A stretch of DNA of 64,000 bases from CAITWD01 sp963842065 (GCA_963842065.1 CAWJEW010000002.1:434001-498000), one strand, 5' to 3'. Shown: positions 1 through 9,516, counted from the stretch's first letter. Program-made: numbers and translations. The notes: generated by a model from the letters alone, not told the origin.

Positions 1-460
1 CGGGCTGGGTTGCGACCAAGTTGCGACGGGCGCCGTTAGCCGTGTCTTAGCGGGCCCGACCCCTCCGGTTACTACCCGTCGTGCCGATCCGGAGGGGTGG
101 GCGGCTCCGCAGCGTTGATGACGAAAGAGGCGTTACTACCGAGCCACGCAACGCCTCAACTGCGGTGCGGAGGATGAACGTATCCGTCCCGCACCTAGCG
201 GGATACCCGCCGTCCGGGGGGTCGGAGCGCCCCGTGGCACCCCCCTTGTGTCCAGTTATAGGCCGGCAGGTGGGCAACCCCCGGCCCCATTGCAGGCCCG
301 AATCGGAGGCGGAGAGCACGGTGGGTGCGGCAATGCGACTCGGAACCGCCATCGCATCGGTCGCCATCGTTGGGAGCGCTGCTCTGGCGACGCGGGGCCG
401 CCGACCGAAGGCGAGCCCGTAGGCCCGCCCTCGGTCGGCAAGTGGTCTTGGCAGGGCTGA
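1..460. other. Left-edge region, no gene recognised
   Basis: Open frames exist on both strands but none shows a recognisable domain, signal peptide or ribosome-binding site, and they overlap one another. The only notable element is a 32-bp sequence at 5-36 that recurs at 21078-21109 (listed separately). The region may be the edge of an integrated segment cut by the window boundary. Confidence 0.4.
5..36 (+). repeat. 32-bp direct repeat, left copy (possible att scar)
   Basis: The sequence matches 21078-21109 at 29 of 32 positions; only a 4-base spacer in the middle differs (CAAG here, GGAT there). Each copy contains TTGCGAC twice, 11 bases apart, then GGGCGCCGT. The second copy lies 0.7 kb before a decayed integrase. 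An attachment-site scar is a plausible reading, not a demonstrated one. Confidence 0.45.
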
Positions 461-1123
461 CTAACCGAAGGCGTCGACGTGGAAAAGGCATTCCTTTGAT
501 CCACCGGGCGCCGGAACGAACAGTCCAGCAGAAACGATGCCGTTGAGCGTCGTTCCGTTCTGTGCAACCGCGCCAAAGGTCTTTCCGCCCACGTAGCCCT
601 GGGTGATGGCGGGTCCGACCATCTCAATCGTTCGCATCGACGACGGCGTGGACGGGCCGATCGTGAAGTTGCCGTTGTCGCCGTTGCTCCAGGTCGTGTT
701 GTTCGCAGTCGTCGCAATGAGAACGTAGCCATCCGCATGCCCGGTCCCGTCGACGGTGCAGAGGCCGACGAGGCTCAGTGGACCGTCTTTGATCAAGACC
801 GATTGCGTCGAGTGCCCCGTTCCCGGGTTTAGCTGCACCAGGCCGGAACTGAAGAACTTGCTTGCGCGCACGAAGCCTGTCGGGCCGATGCCGCCCAGAG
901 TCGACGCGTTGTTCGCGCTCGGCACCTTCCCCAGCTTGTTGAGGTTGACCTCTGTACCCGTGATCGTGTGCTTCTCGAGCTTAACGCCTGCGACAGAGCG
1001 GTTCTTTAGCAGGTTTCCATTGATGCTCGAGACCGCAAACGCGGTGCCCCCGAGCGCCACGAACAGCGCGACCACAGCGATGATGAAGGCCGGCGAGGGC
1101 CGGCGCCCGTGCTGCAATCTCAT
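461..1123 (-). CDS. Secreted or membrane-anchored protein of the Thermoleophilia leader family
   Basis: The 220-aa protein begins with basic residues, then PSPAFIIAVVALFVALGGT, a hydrophobic signal or anchor seen at the head of many proteins in Solirubrobacter/Conexibacter-type genomes. After the anchor come Asn/Gly/Thr-rich stretches (NLLKNRSV, TEVNLNKLGKVPSANNA) and a C-terminal half with only two cysteines. No catalytic motif is visible. The protein is probably exported and of unknown function; similar proteins often occur as large paralogous sets. It stands alone, with no gene nearby on the same strand. Start is the ATG at 1123. It supports the taxonomic guess for the window. Confidence 0.8.
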   Translation of the reverse strand: MRLQHGRRPSPAFIIAVVALFVALGGTAFAVSSINGNLLKNRSVAGVKLEKHTITGTEVNLNKLGKVPSANNASTLGGIGPTGFVRASKFFSSGLVQLNPGTGHSTQSVLIKDGPLSLVGLCTVDGTGHADGYVLIATTANNTTWSNGDNGNFTIGPSTPSSMRTIEMVGPAITQGYVGGKTFGAVAQNGTTLNGIVSAGLFVPAPGGSKECLFHVDAFG

Positions 1124-1799
1124 GCGAAGCGCCTCCTTGTGTCATGGGATCCCTGCCTCCTGATCCTCAGAGCGCTGCGCGAGCCATCTCGTCGTCCATC
1201 GAGTCAGCTGCGGCAGTAGCGTGCAGGTGCGTCACCTGCTCATCGGCAGCGCCGCGTTCGGGGTCCGTAGGCGACGCGCCAACGACGCGTAGCTTCACTG
1301 ACAGGACAGACCTCTCAGGAGGGGGGTCAGGCTTGGGTTTGGGCTTGAAGAGATCCACGCAAGAACGATCGAACACCCGCGGCGCGTTCCGAGCAACCTC
1401 CGTGCCGCTTCCATACGCAGCTCGCCCGTTCCTCCGTTGCGACCTCGCTGCATGCGTGCGACGTACGGTCATGGTCACTGCTGATCCTTCGCTTCGAGAC
1501 ACGCAACGAGGTATGCACGCCACGGACATGCGCGACCCCCGGAGCCGTTGTGCACCAGCGCACGCGCACGCGGTGCATGTCCGTTCATCGGTGGCACGTT
1601 GCGCCTACGGACCTTTCGTGAAAGCGCTTGCATAGCTCGTACTCATGGGCGCTGCCATACTGGCTATGTCACGACAACGAGCGGCGGCCGCACAGCGCCC
1701 TCGGCGGTCACGCTCCGATCAGCCGCATTCGGAGCCTGTCTCGGCACGAGACCTCGCAGGCGCAGGGATTGGGGGCAAGTGCGGCCTGAACCCGTGGAA
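1124..1799. other. Intergenic region with only weak open frames
   Basis: A minus-strand frame at 1167-1529 (120 aa) contains a KPKPKPDPPPERS stretch and could be a small protein, but overlapping frames on both strands are equally long and none has a good ribosome site. I see no recognisable gene. The region lies downstream of fdhA and presumably holds its 3' untranslated region. Confidence 0.4.
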
Positions 1800-4487
1800 T
1801 CACTCATCATGCCGCGCAGCCTGGGCAGCAAGCGGCACGAGGCGAACCGCGGTCGTCTTGTAGGCGGGGCACTGCGAGGTCGGGTCCACGTGGGGCCCGA
1901 CGATGCGGTTGGTGTGGGTCTCGGGGGAGTGGAACGTGAGAAAGAGCGTCCCCCGCGGGACGCGCGTGGTGAGACGGACAAAGGCCTGGGCATGCCCCCA
2001 GCGGCTCTCGATCGTGACCCGCGCTCCGTCCGCGACACCCTCGTGCGCTGCATCGTCGGGGTTGACCTCGAGCCGGTCGTCCGGGGCAAGCGCGGCGCTC
2101 GACGAACGTCGCGTCATGGTTCCCGCGTTGAACTGGTGGAGCGTCCGCCCCGTGATCAGCATGTACGGGAACGTTTCGTCCGATAGCTCCGGCCCCGGCC
2201 TGAGCAACAGGCAGGCAAGACGGGCTCTGGCACCGAACCCGTGCGTGTGGAGCCTGGCAGTGCCGGGGTGGTCGACGCTCGGGCATGGCCACTGCAGACC
2301 ATCGCCAGCGAGTCGGTCGTAGCGGACGCCGCCGAAGAGAGCGGGCGCGACGGCCGCGATCTCGTCCATTACCTCATGCGGGCCTGCGTAGTCCCACCCC
2401 GCTCCGAGTGCACGGGCGACATCTTGCACGACCTCCCAGTCGGGGCGCGCCTGGCCGGGCGGCGCGACGGCGGCACGCACGCGCTGGATGCGCCGCTCGG
2501 CGCTGCTAAACGTCCCGTCCTGCTCCAGGTACGAGGCGGCCGGGAACACGACGTGCGCGCGTCGTCCGGTGTCAGTGAGAAAGATGTCCTGGACCACGAG
2601 GAACTGCAGGCGACCGAGCGCCTGCAGCGTCTGTTCCTGATCGGCGTTGGTCTGGGCGATGTCCTGCCCTTGCACCCAGAGCGCCCGCAGCGTGCCGGAG
2701 ACTGCCGCGCGGATCATCTCGGTTTCCGTGAGCCCCGGTTCTGCCGGTGGTACCGCGCCCCAGACGGCCGCGGCGCGTTCCCGCACCGCCGGGTCGTTGA
2801 GCGCCTGATAGCCCGTCAGGGCATCCGGGGACGCGCCCATGTCGACGCTGCCCTGCACGTTGTTCTGCCCGCGCATGGGGAGCATGCCGGCCCCGACTCG
2901 ACCGATACTGCCGGTGAGCAGCCCGAGGTTCACGAGCGCCATCACCGACTCAACCCCCTGCGTGAGCTCGGACAGGCCGAGGCCGTGCACGAAGAGGGCC
3001 GGCCCTCCGGCTAGCACGCGGCCGGCCGCCTCGAGGTCGTCCGGGCCCACTCCTGCCGCCGCGCAATCCTCCCTCAGCGACCCGGCTGCCAGGTGAGCGC
3101 ACAGCTGGTCGAGCCCTACGGTGCGCTCGGCGAGGTAGGGCCGATCGATCGAGCCGTGTTCCACGAGCAGCCGTGCCAGGGCATTCGCCACAGGCACGTT
3201 CGCACCCGGCGCGACCGCCAAATGCACGTCTGCGAGCTCGGCGAGCTCCGTGCGCCTGGGGTCGATCACGATAAGCGGAGTCCCGCGGAGGACCGCCTGA
3301 CGAATCCGGGCCCCGATGACCGGGTGCGCCTCGGTCGGGTTCGCGCCCGCGACCACGATCGCCCGGGCGAGCTCGATGTCCTCGTAGCACGCGCTCGCGG
3401 CGCCCGTGCCGGTCATGCGCCCGAGCGCGATCGCCGTAGAGGAGTTGCACACCCGCGCGCAGGAGTCCACGTTGTTCGAGCCGAGCAGTGCGCGCATGAG
3501 CTTCTGCAGCAGGTAGCAGGCCTCGTTGGTCGACCGTGCGGAGGCGAACGCGCCCACGGACGCCGGGCCGTAGGCATCGCGGATCTCGCGCAGGCGTCGA
3601 GCCGCGAAGGCGATCGCGGTCTGCCAGTCGGTGGGACGGAGCTCGCCTTCGACGCGAACCAGCGGCTGGGTCAGGCGCTCCGAGTTCTCCCGGAAGCCGT
3701 GCGCATACCGACCCTTGGCACACAGGTGGCCCCGGTTCACGCGGGCGCTCGGGGCGCCGCGAATCGCCAGGACGTGAGAGTCCTCTGCGACGACCTCGAT
3801 GCGGCAGCCGACGCCGCAATAGCCGCAGACGGAGTCGACGTGGGCGGCGGCGGCCGGCAGGCGGCGGCGGTCCGTGATGGCTCCCGTAGGGCACGCCTCA
3901 ACGCAGGCACCGCAGGCGACACATGGAGACAAGGCCCAGCGGTCATATGCGCCCACGAGAAGCCGGGTGTCCGCGCCCCGCCCCCCGATGCCGAAGACGA
4001 ACTGCCCTTGGACCTCCGCGCATGTGGAAAGGCACCGCCGGCAGACGACGCACGCCTCGGGATCGAAACGGAAGAACGGGTGGCTCTCGTCCGGACGGCC
4101 GTGTACGCCCTTCGGCCCGCAGTCTCGCTCGTCCAGACCGATCTCTGCCATGAGCCGCTCGATCTCGGCGCCCGCGGGGTCGGCCCGGAACGTGCCGGCG
4201 GGGTGCCGAGAGAGCTCAAGGGCCAGCACCGTGCGCCGAAGGGACTGGAGTCGCGGCGTGTCGGTCAGCACCGTCTCGCCGCCGGTGAGCGGCGTATGGC
4301 AGGCCGCGGCCGGGCGCGGCCTGCTGCCGAGCTCCACGATGCAGAGCCTGCAGCCGCCGGTCGGCGTGAGGCCGTCGCGATGGCAAAGCGTGGGCACCTG
4401 CGCGCCGGCCCGGCGCGCAACCTGGAGGATGGTCTCGCCCGCCTCGAACTCCACGGGGCGCCCGTCGATGAGCGCGCCCGCCCTCAC
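1800..4487 (-). CDS. fdhA: Formate dehydrogenase, molybdopterin alpha subunit
   Basis: The 895-aa protein belongs to the NAD-linked FdhA/FdsA family, which oxidises formate to CO2 at a bis-MGD centre. In order: an N-terminal [2Fe-2S] domain (C35, C46, C49, C63), a NuoG-like Cys cluster (C146-C156), a [4Fe-4S] pair region (C189, C192, C195, C199), the catalytic-domain [4Fe-4S] site (C221, C224, C228, C256), the molybdopterin domains with MRGQNNVQG, and a C-terminal MopB-binding domain. The metal-ligand cysteine is C347 (not Sec). The next residue, where formate dehydrogenases carry an active-site His, is Asn348, so activity could be altered. The GTG start at 4487 overlaps the fdhB stop (GTGA), so translation is coupled. 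Electrons should pass to the adjacent FdhB. A longer in-frame extension upstream lies inside fdhB and was rejected. Confidence 0.9.
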   Translation of the reverse strand: MRAGALIDGRPVEFEAGETILQVARRAGAQVPTLCHRDGLTPTGGCRLCIVELGSRPRPAAACHTPLTGGETVLTDTPRLQSLRRTVLALELSRHPAGTFRADPAGAEIERLMAEIGLDERDCGPKGVHGRPDESHPFFRFDPEACVVCRRCLSTCAEVQGQFVFGIGGRGADTRLLVGAYDRWALSPCVACGACVEACPTGAITDRRRLPAAAAHVDSVCGYCGVGCRIEVVAEDSHVLAIRGAPSARVNRGHLCAKGRYAHGFRENSERLTQPLVRVEGELRPTDWQTAIAFAARRLREIRDAYGPASVGAFASARSTNEACYLLQKLMRALLGSNNVDSCARVCNSSTAIALGRMTGTGAASACYEDIELARAIVVAGANPTEAHPVIGARIRQAVLRGTPLIVIDPRRTELAELADVHLAVAPGANVPVANALARLLVEHGSIDRPYLAERTVGLDQLCAHLAAGSLREDCAAAGVGPDDLEAAGRVLAGGPALFVHGLGLSELTQGVESVMALVNLGLLTGSIGRVGAGMLPMRGQNNVQGSVDMGASPDALTGYQALNDPAVRERAAAVWGAVPPAEPGLTETEMIRAAVSGTLRALWVQGQDIAQTNADQEQTLQALGRLQFLVVQDIFLTDTGRRAHVVFPAASYLEQDGTFSSAERRIQRVRAAVAPPGQARPDWEVVQDVARALGAGWDYAGPHEVMDEIAAVAPALFGGVRYDRLAGDGLQWPCPSVDHPGTARLHTHGFGARARLACLLLRPGPELSDETFPYMLITGRTLHQFNAGTMTRRSSSAALAPDDRLEVNPDDAAHEGVADGARVTIESRWGHAQAFVRLTTRVPRGTLFLTFHSPETHTNRIVGPHVDPTSQCPAYKTTAVRLVPLAAQAARHDE

Positions 4488-6103
4488 GCGGAGCCTTCTA
4501 TGAGGTCCATGAGCGCACGGATCGGCGCCGGGATGCCCTGTCCGAAGCCGCACAGGCTCGTCGCGGCGACCGCATCGAGAAGATCCCGCAACTCGTCCGG
4601 ACGACCCGAGCGCCACAACTCGAGCGCGCGGCGGGACCCGAGCCGGCAGGGCATGCACGCCCCGCAGGACTCCTCGGCCATGAACTCGAGCCAATGATCG
4701 ACGAGGGCTGCGAGATCCGTCCCGTCGGCCAGGGCAAGCATCCCGGCGTGCCCCAGGACGATTCCGCGGTCGGCCATGGCCCCGTAACAGACGGGCACGT
4801 CCAGCTCGTCGGCGGAGACGACGCTCCCCATGGGCCCTCCCAGGAGAATCGCGGTCAGGGCCCTTCCGCCGGCGCCGCCTCCGGCCTCGCCCTCGATCAC
4901 TTCCCGAAGCGAGATCCCGAACTCGACCTCGACGAGGCCGGGGCGCGCAAACCCGTGGCCAAGCGAGATCGCCTTCGTGCCCGGGCTCGACGTGGTCCCG
5001 AGCCGTCGGAAGTCGTCAGGGCGCTCCACGATGAAGGGCACGGCCACGAGCGTTTCGACGTTGTTGACGACCGTCGGGCAGCCATAGAGCCCGTGCTCGG
5101 TTGGGTAGGGCGGCCGCGGGCGCACCTCGGGTCGGCCCCCCTCGATGGCCGATATGAGCGCCGTCTCCTCCCCACAGACGTACCCGCCCATCCCGACGAC
5201 GACCCTGACGTCAAACCCTGGCGTCCCGTCGGCGCCTGCCCGCCCCAGAAGTCCCGCGGCGCCGGCTTCCTCGAGCGCGCGACGCATGGCCGCCGCAGCG
5301 CGCGGATACTCGGAGCGCACAAAAACGACGCCCTCGCGCGCGCCGACCGCGTGTGCGCAGATCGCCATGCCTTCGAGGATCCCGTGCGGGTCCTCCTCCA
5401 TGAGGAGCCGGTCGACAAACGATCCGGGATCGCCCTCGTCGCCGTTGGCGACCACATAGCGGGTTTCGGCCTGCGTTTCCGCCGCTGATCGCCACTTCAG
5501 CCCGGTCGGGAAGCCCGCGCCGCCCCGCCCACGCTCCCCGGAACGCTCGACGCGGGCAAGCACCTCTGACGGAGGCAGCGCGCGCACCCGTGACAACGCG
5601 TCGTAGACCCCGGCCGCACGCGCCCTGGCGAGGTCGGTCAGGCCCCCGCGCCCGAGTCGTGCCGTCACGATGCGCTCCCGGGACCGGGACCACACCCTCG
5701 GGGCCGCAACGGCCTCGGCGGCGAGGATGTCGGCGGCCTCGGCGCCTTGCCGTGCGCGGACGACGCGGCCGTCCCGCAAGAGCACCGTGGGAGATGCGTC
5801 GCAATGCCCTAGACAGTGGACGGTGCGGCAGGCAGCGGCGAGCCGCCACACGGCATCGTGCGCTCCGGCGAGCACGCACGAGGTCCCGCTGCAGACGCGA
5901 AGCTCAGGCTCGGCGCTTTGCAGGTCGGCGTACGCGGATACGGCCCCCCGCGCCGCCGCCGCCGGCATGCCTGACGCATTTGCGAGGTCGGCAAACTCAG
6001 ACGGGGGTAGGGGCCCACGCTCCCGTATGTGCCGAGCTGCCTCCTCAACCGCCATCCTGCTGGCACCCCGCGCGGCGGCCCGGCGGACGGCTGGATCGCT
6101 CAT
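4484..6103 (-). CDS. fdhB: Formate dehydrogenase beta subunit, NuoE-NuoF fusion
   Basis: About 539 aa. The N-terminal ~130 residues are a NuoE/FdsG-like thioredoxin fold with a [2Fe-2S] ligand set (CSGTSC, then C-x3-C in CLGHC). The rest is NuoF/FdsB-like: GRGGAGFPTGLKW (NADH/FMN site), NGDEGDPGSF, the FMN-domain GGYVCGEETAL, and ESCGACMPC for the N3-type [4Fe-4S] cluster. Known relatives receive electrons from FdhA and reduce NAD+. The ATG at 6103 is preferred; a TTG at 6112 is possible. No strong ribosome site is visible for either. The stop overlaps the fdhA start. It is upstream of fdhA in a two-gene operon; no fdhD was seen nearby. Confidence 0.9.
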   Translation of the reverse strand: MSDPAVRRAAARGASRMAVEEAARHIRERGPLPPSEFADLANASGMPAAAARGAVSAYADLQSAEPELRVCSGTSCVLAGAHDAVWRLAAACRTVHCLGHCDASPTVLLRDGRVVRARQGAEAADILAAEAVAAPRVWSRSRERIVTARLGRGGLTDLARARAAGVYDALSRVRALPPSEVLARVERSGERGRGGAGFPTGLKWRSAAETQAETRYVVANGDEGDPGSFVDRLLMEEDPHGILEGMAICAHAVGAREGVVFVRSEYPRAAAAMRRALEEAGAAGLLGRAGADGTPGFDVRVVVGMGGYVCGEETALISAIEGGRPEVRPRPPYPTEHGLYGCPTVVNNVETLVAVPFIVERPDDFRRLGTTSSPGTKAISLGHGFARPGLVEVEFGISLREVIEGEAGGGAGGRALTAILLGGPMGSVVSADELDVPVCYGAMADRGIVLGHAGMLALADGTDLAALVDHWLEFMAEESCGACMPCRLGSRRALELWRSGRPDELRDLLDAVAATSLCGFGQGIPAPIRALMDLIEGSA

Positions 6104-6793
6104 TTCGCCCAAGGAGGGCGACTGAAGGGCGGGCGGCCCGGCGATCTTCCCCGTGCCCCCGAGAACCCGAGCGGATGCCTCGACACGACCTCCTCCGATC
6201 GAGCAAAGGCTAGATGAGTCGGGGCGTTTCCTGGGCCTGTTGTCATGAACAGGAGCCTACGCCTGACTGCAGACCTCGTCGTCTGGACGAGGGCTCCGGA
6301 CACATGTCCGAGTGGGCTCGAGCGGCCTTCGTGCGTGTCGCCGACACGCCGCGCATCACGCTCACGAACAACGTGCGGGTGGACTCGAGCGACTGCGTTC
6401 CGGACGCAATGGGTGCGCTGCAGGCCCACGCAGGCGGCGCCGAGACGTCCTGGCTCAGCGTTCGTCAACAGCCACGACGGCCGGCCGTCGACATCTGCGA
6501 CGACCGAACCTCTGGGATGGGCCAGCGTGCCGACGGGCGGCGCGGCGACGATAGTCACCTTGGTTCCGCCCGCCCGGCAGGGTCTCGGGCGTTGAGCGAC
6601 GGACAGGGTGGGTCGCGGAGAGCGACTGTCGGTCTCGATCGCAACTTCGAGGAGCGCCCGGGCCTGGTGCATGCCGCTCGCGGCCGGTTGGAGCTGCGCG
6701 AGAACGCCTGTGATGCGTAGCCTGGAGATGTGACCCGTGCGAGCAGGCGAGCGCGTGCGCGCCGAACTGTTCGGAGAGACGAAGCATGGGATC
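6104..6793. other. Gap between fdhB and moaD, probably degenerate
   Basis: No convincing gene. Overlapping open frames occur on both strands. One minus-strand stretch (roughly 6430-6570) reads VGTLAHPRGSVVADVDGRP and weakly recalls FMN-binding split-barrel (HugZ-type) proteins, which would make it a remnant; the match is too short to call. The segment should contain the divergent promoters of fdhB and moaD-moaE. Confidence 0.35.
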
Positions 6794-7514
6794 GTGACTC
6801 TGCGCGTGCGTCTCTTCGCCATTGTGCGGGAACGGGCTCGCACGGAGTCGGTCGAAGTCGACCTGGCCGAGGGAGCGACGGTCGCGGATGCGAGAGAGGC
6901 GCTCCCTGAGCTGCCGGCGCTGGCGGGGGGTCCTTAACCGCCTCCCGGTTGCGATGGCGGTCAACCGCACGTACGCGACAACAGACACGCGGCTCATCGC
7001 CGACGACGAGTTGGCCCTGACCCCCCGGATCAGCGGCGGTGTCGAGGTCCACGTCCGGGTCACCGACCAGCCGCTCTCACTCGAGGCCCTGACCCGCAGC
7101 GTCGTCGGCCCCGGAGCAGGCGCCATCGTCATCTTCCAGGGGATGCCTCGCAGCGTTGGCTATCTCGAGTACGAGGCCCACCGCGAGATGGCCGAGGAGC
7201 CAATGGCGGCCATCCTCAGCGAGTGCATGGCGTGTCACTGCCTGCAGGCGGCGGCGGCCGAACACCGCGTCGGGCGCGTTCCGCTCCTTGAGCCCAACGT
7301 GATCGTTGCGGTGTCGGCGGCCCACCGATCAGAGGGCTTTGCCGCAGCCGAGGAGATGATCGACCGGATCAAGGCGGAGGTGCCGACCTGGAAGCAGGAG
7401 CTCGAGTGGGACGGAACGGTGCGCCGAATCGACGGCGTGCTGCCACGTGCCGGCGTTCGTGCGCCCTCCACCGGCAGACAGAACGGTGACCCATCACCCG
7501 TAACCCCCGGATGA
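6794..7514 (+). pseudogene. Frameshifted MoaD-MoaE fusion (molybdopterin synthase)
   Basis: Molybdopterin synthase adds the dithiolene sulfurs to precursor Z. A MoaD ubiquitin-like start (GTG at 6794, TLRVRLFAIVRERA, VEVDLAEGATVADAR) stops at 6937, but the +1 frame continues MoaD (VLNRLPVAMAVNRTYA, DDELALTPRISGG) and runs straight into MoaE (GAGAIVIFQG, YLEYEAHREMAEE, VAVSAAHRSEGF, IKAEVPTWKQE). The slip falls at a run of six G near 6925-6930, so one extra base explains it. Fused MoaD-MoaE (MoaX) is known in actinobacteria. The MoaE loop between GMPR and YLEYEA is shorter than usual, and MoaD's Gly-Gly (ISGG) is internal, needing cleavage as in MoaX. It may be a real pseudogene or a sequence error. 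Confidence 0.75.
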
Positions 7515-7661
7515 GCTGGGCAGGGCGAGGATCGTGGGTGCGAGTGCCAAGGAACCCATCGGGCGTCGGGCCCGAGCTCGCGGGAGCGTCGTCTGACCGA
7601 GTCGGTTCACAGGCCCGCCAGCCCTACGGGCGGACCATCAGGTCGCCGCAGACGCCGCGCG

Positions 7662-8738
7662 TCAGGCGTTCGGTTGTCGGCTAGGGCCTGGCTGCGATGA
7701 GGTCGCAGCGTCCTCGATGCGATCTGAGCTGCCCGGCTGCCGGATGCCGCGAATGAACTGCGGGCCGCGTTGCAGCATCCCCGCAAACACGACCACCCAC
7801 ACGACGACGGCTACCCATACCCAGATACGCGCAAACCCAGTGATTCCTGACTCGGTGGCGGCTTTACCGACGATGAAGCTGCAGGCGGCGTACATCCCGA
7901 CCGGAAAGACGGTGGACCAGCGTCGCACGTCGTACCGCAATCGTGGGTACAGCATCTCCGCAGCTACTAACACCGGCAGCCACAGGATCGTCGCCACCCA
8001 CAGGCCCAAGGCGACATTCTGGAACGTCCCGTGGTCGGGGCGGAACATTCCGAGGGTCTTCGCCGCAATGGTGATCCGCCCTGCGACGACGGTCGAGATC
8101 GCCAGAGCACCGCCACTTACCCAGTGGTCGCCACGGCCGACGGCGAGCTGGCGAAAATCGAAGCGGGCAAGGACAAACAGGTAGAAGACGAGCCCGAGCA
8201 CGAATGGGATAAGCGCGGCATCAAGCAGCCATCGGGCGTGTTCGCTCGGCGCGAGCACGGCGGCCAGCAGGGCGATCGACTCGGTCGAGACCGTTAAAAT
8301 AAACGAGGCACCAATCGTCGGAACGACCCAGTTGCGCAGCACCGGCGACAGCAGCACGAGCCAGAGCACCAGGGCGATCACGAGCAGGGCGATCCCGGCC
8401 CAGTCCCAGCCGCCGAGCAGGACGATTCGAACGCCGAGCACGCCAGTTCCTGCCACGCCGGTAAGGGCTCCGGGGGAGTGGGATTCGCGGCGAAAGTGCG
8501 CGCGGTCGCGCAGCACGCGGTCGGCAAGGACGACACCCAGAGCGACCCACACGATGGCGGCAATAACGAGCAGGATGCGCGACAGCGTCTCGTGGCCGTC
8601 GAGGAAGAGCGCCACAGAGACGATTCCGGTGCCCATCACGATCGCGCCGGAATAGACCGGGATCGCTTGGAGGACGCGCTCGAACGCTCGGGGGGTGCTC
8701 TGGCGGGTGTCGACGGATTCAGGACTCGACACGGACAT
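7662..8738 (-). CDS. TDT/SLAC1-family anion channel, last gene of nar operon
   Basis: The 358-aa, ten-helix membrane protein belongs to the tellurite-resistance/dicarboxylate transporter (TehA, Mae1, SLAC1) family: AIPVYSGAIVMGTGIVSVAL at the start, repeated long hydrophobic segments, and a basic C-terminal tail. Family members pass malate, sulfite, chloride or nitrate. The ATG at 8738 has a good AAAGGAG site and lies 20 bases inside the end of narI, so it is cotranscribed and probably coupled with narGHJI. No NarK-type nitrate/nitrite transporter is present, so a role in moving nitrate or nitrite is a reasonable inference from position only. Confidence 0.8.
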   Translation of the reverse strand: MSVSSPESVDTRQSTPRAFERVLQAIPVYSGAIVMGTGIVSVALFLDGHETLSRILLVIAAIVWVALGVVLADRVLRDRAHFRRESHSPGALTGVAGTGVLGVRIVLLGGWDWAGIALLVIALVLWLVLLSPVLRNWVVPTIGASFILTVSTESIALLAAVLAPSEHARWLLDAALIPFVLGLVFYLFVLARFDFRQLAVGRGDHWVSGGALAISTVVAGRITIAAKTLGMFRPDHGTFQNVALGLWVATILWLPVLVAAEMLYPRLRYDVRRWSTVFPVGMYAACSFIVGKAATESGITGFARIWVWVAVVVWVVVFAGMLQRGPQFIRGIRQPGSSDRIEDAATSSQPGPSRQPNA

Positions 8739-9516
8739 CCGATGCTCCTTTCGAGCGGCTTCCGAGGGATGCCGCAGCGTCGGATGACAGCCCGCCGGCG
8801 CCCACGCGAACTGTGCGGGGGGCGCGTAAGCGGTAGACAATCGGCTTGCGCCGCCAATAGCTGATTGGAACGCTCCACGCATGGACGAGGCGGCTGAAGG
8901 GCCAGACCATGATCAGCAACCAGCCGGCAGCCGCATGCAACTGGTAGCTGACCGGCATCGTGCTGCGTGTCATCAGCGATGCATTCGGTTTGAGCAGGAA
9001 CAGCCCGCGGAACCACGGCGAGACCGTCTCGCGGTAGTTGTAGCCCCCGTTGATGAGGTTGTCGACGACGGTGCTCCACATGCCGCTGACCACCATGAAC
9101 GCGAGCAGCACAATCACTACGACATCCATACCCCGCGTCGTCGCCGCGACGCGCGGGTCGCGCAGGCGGCGGACGATCAGAATCGCCAGGCCTGCAAGCA
9201 TTGCGGCGCCCGCAAGCGTGCCCAGCACGGCAGAAAAGACGTGGTATGTGCTCTCGGAGATCCCGAGTGATTGGGTGACGCTCTCCGGGATGAGGATCCC
9301 GACGACGTGCCCCCCGATCACGGCGAGCAGGCCGAAGTGGAAGAGCGGGCTCCCGAGCTTGAGCCATCGCGACTCCAACAGCTGTGTCGAGCGCGTCGTC
9401 CAGGTGAACTGGTCGTGCTTCCAGCGCCAGACGTGGCCGATGACGAATGTCGCGATCGCCAGATATGGGAGGATCACCCACAGGAATTCGGCGCCGCGGC
9501 TGCTGGCGGAGATCAT
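8719..9516 (-). CDS. narI: Respiratory nitrate reductase gamma subunit (cytochrome b)
   Basis: The 265-aa membrane protein has five predicted helices. NarI carries two b hemes and passes electrons from quinol to NarH. Visible family features are the N-terminal FLWVILPYLAIATFVIGHVW helix, LFHFGLLAVIGGHVVG with paired histidines, and YQLHAAAGWLLIMVWPFSRL followed by VHAW. The ATG at 9516 overlaps the narJ stop (ATGA). The C-terminal tail is Ser/Arg-rich and slightly longer than in E. coli. It is the fourth gene of narGHJI, followed by the TDT channel gene. Confidence 0.93.
   Translation of the reverse strand: MISASSRGAEFLWVILPYLAIATFVIGHVWRWKHDQFTWTTRSTQLLESRWLKLGSPLFHFGLLAVIGGHVVGILIPESVTQSLGISESTYHVFSAVLGTLAGAAMLAGLAILIVRRLRDPRVAATTRGMDVVVIVLLAFMVVSGMWSTVVDNLINGGYNYRETVSPWFRGLFLLKPNASLMTRSTMPVSYQLHAAAGWLLIMVWPFSRLVHAWSVPISYWRRKPIVYRLRAPRTVRVGAGGLSSDAAASLGSRSKGASDVRVES

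Noticed and set aside
1167..1529. 120-codon minus-strand frame with KPKPKPDPPP
   Set aside because: No ribosome site, overlapping open frames on both strands, and no recognisable family.
4488..4694. 69-codon upstream extension of fdhA
   Set aside because: It lies inside fdhB in another frame and has no family similarity; the GTGA overlap gives the family-typical N-terminus.
6430..6570. Minus-strand stretch resembling an FMN-binding split barrel (HugZ-type)
   Set aside because: The resemblance is limited to about 25 residues in one frame, with no start, no ribosome site and no continuation, so it is not listed as a gene.
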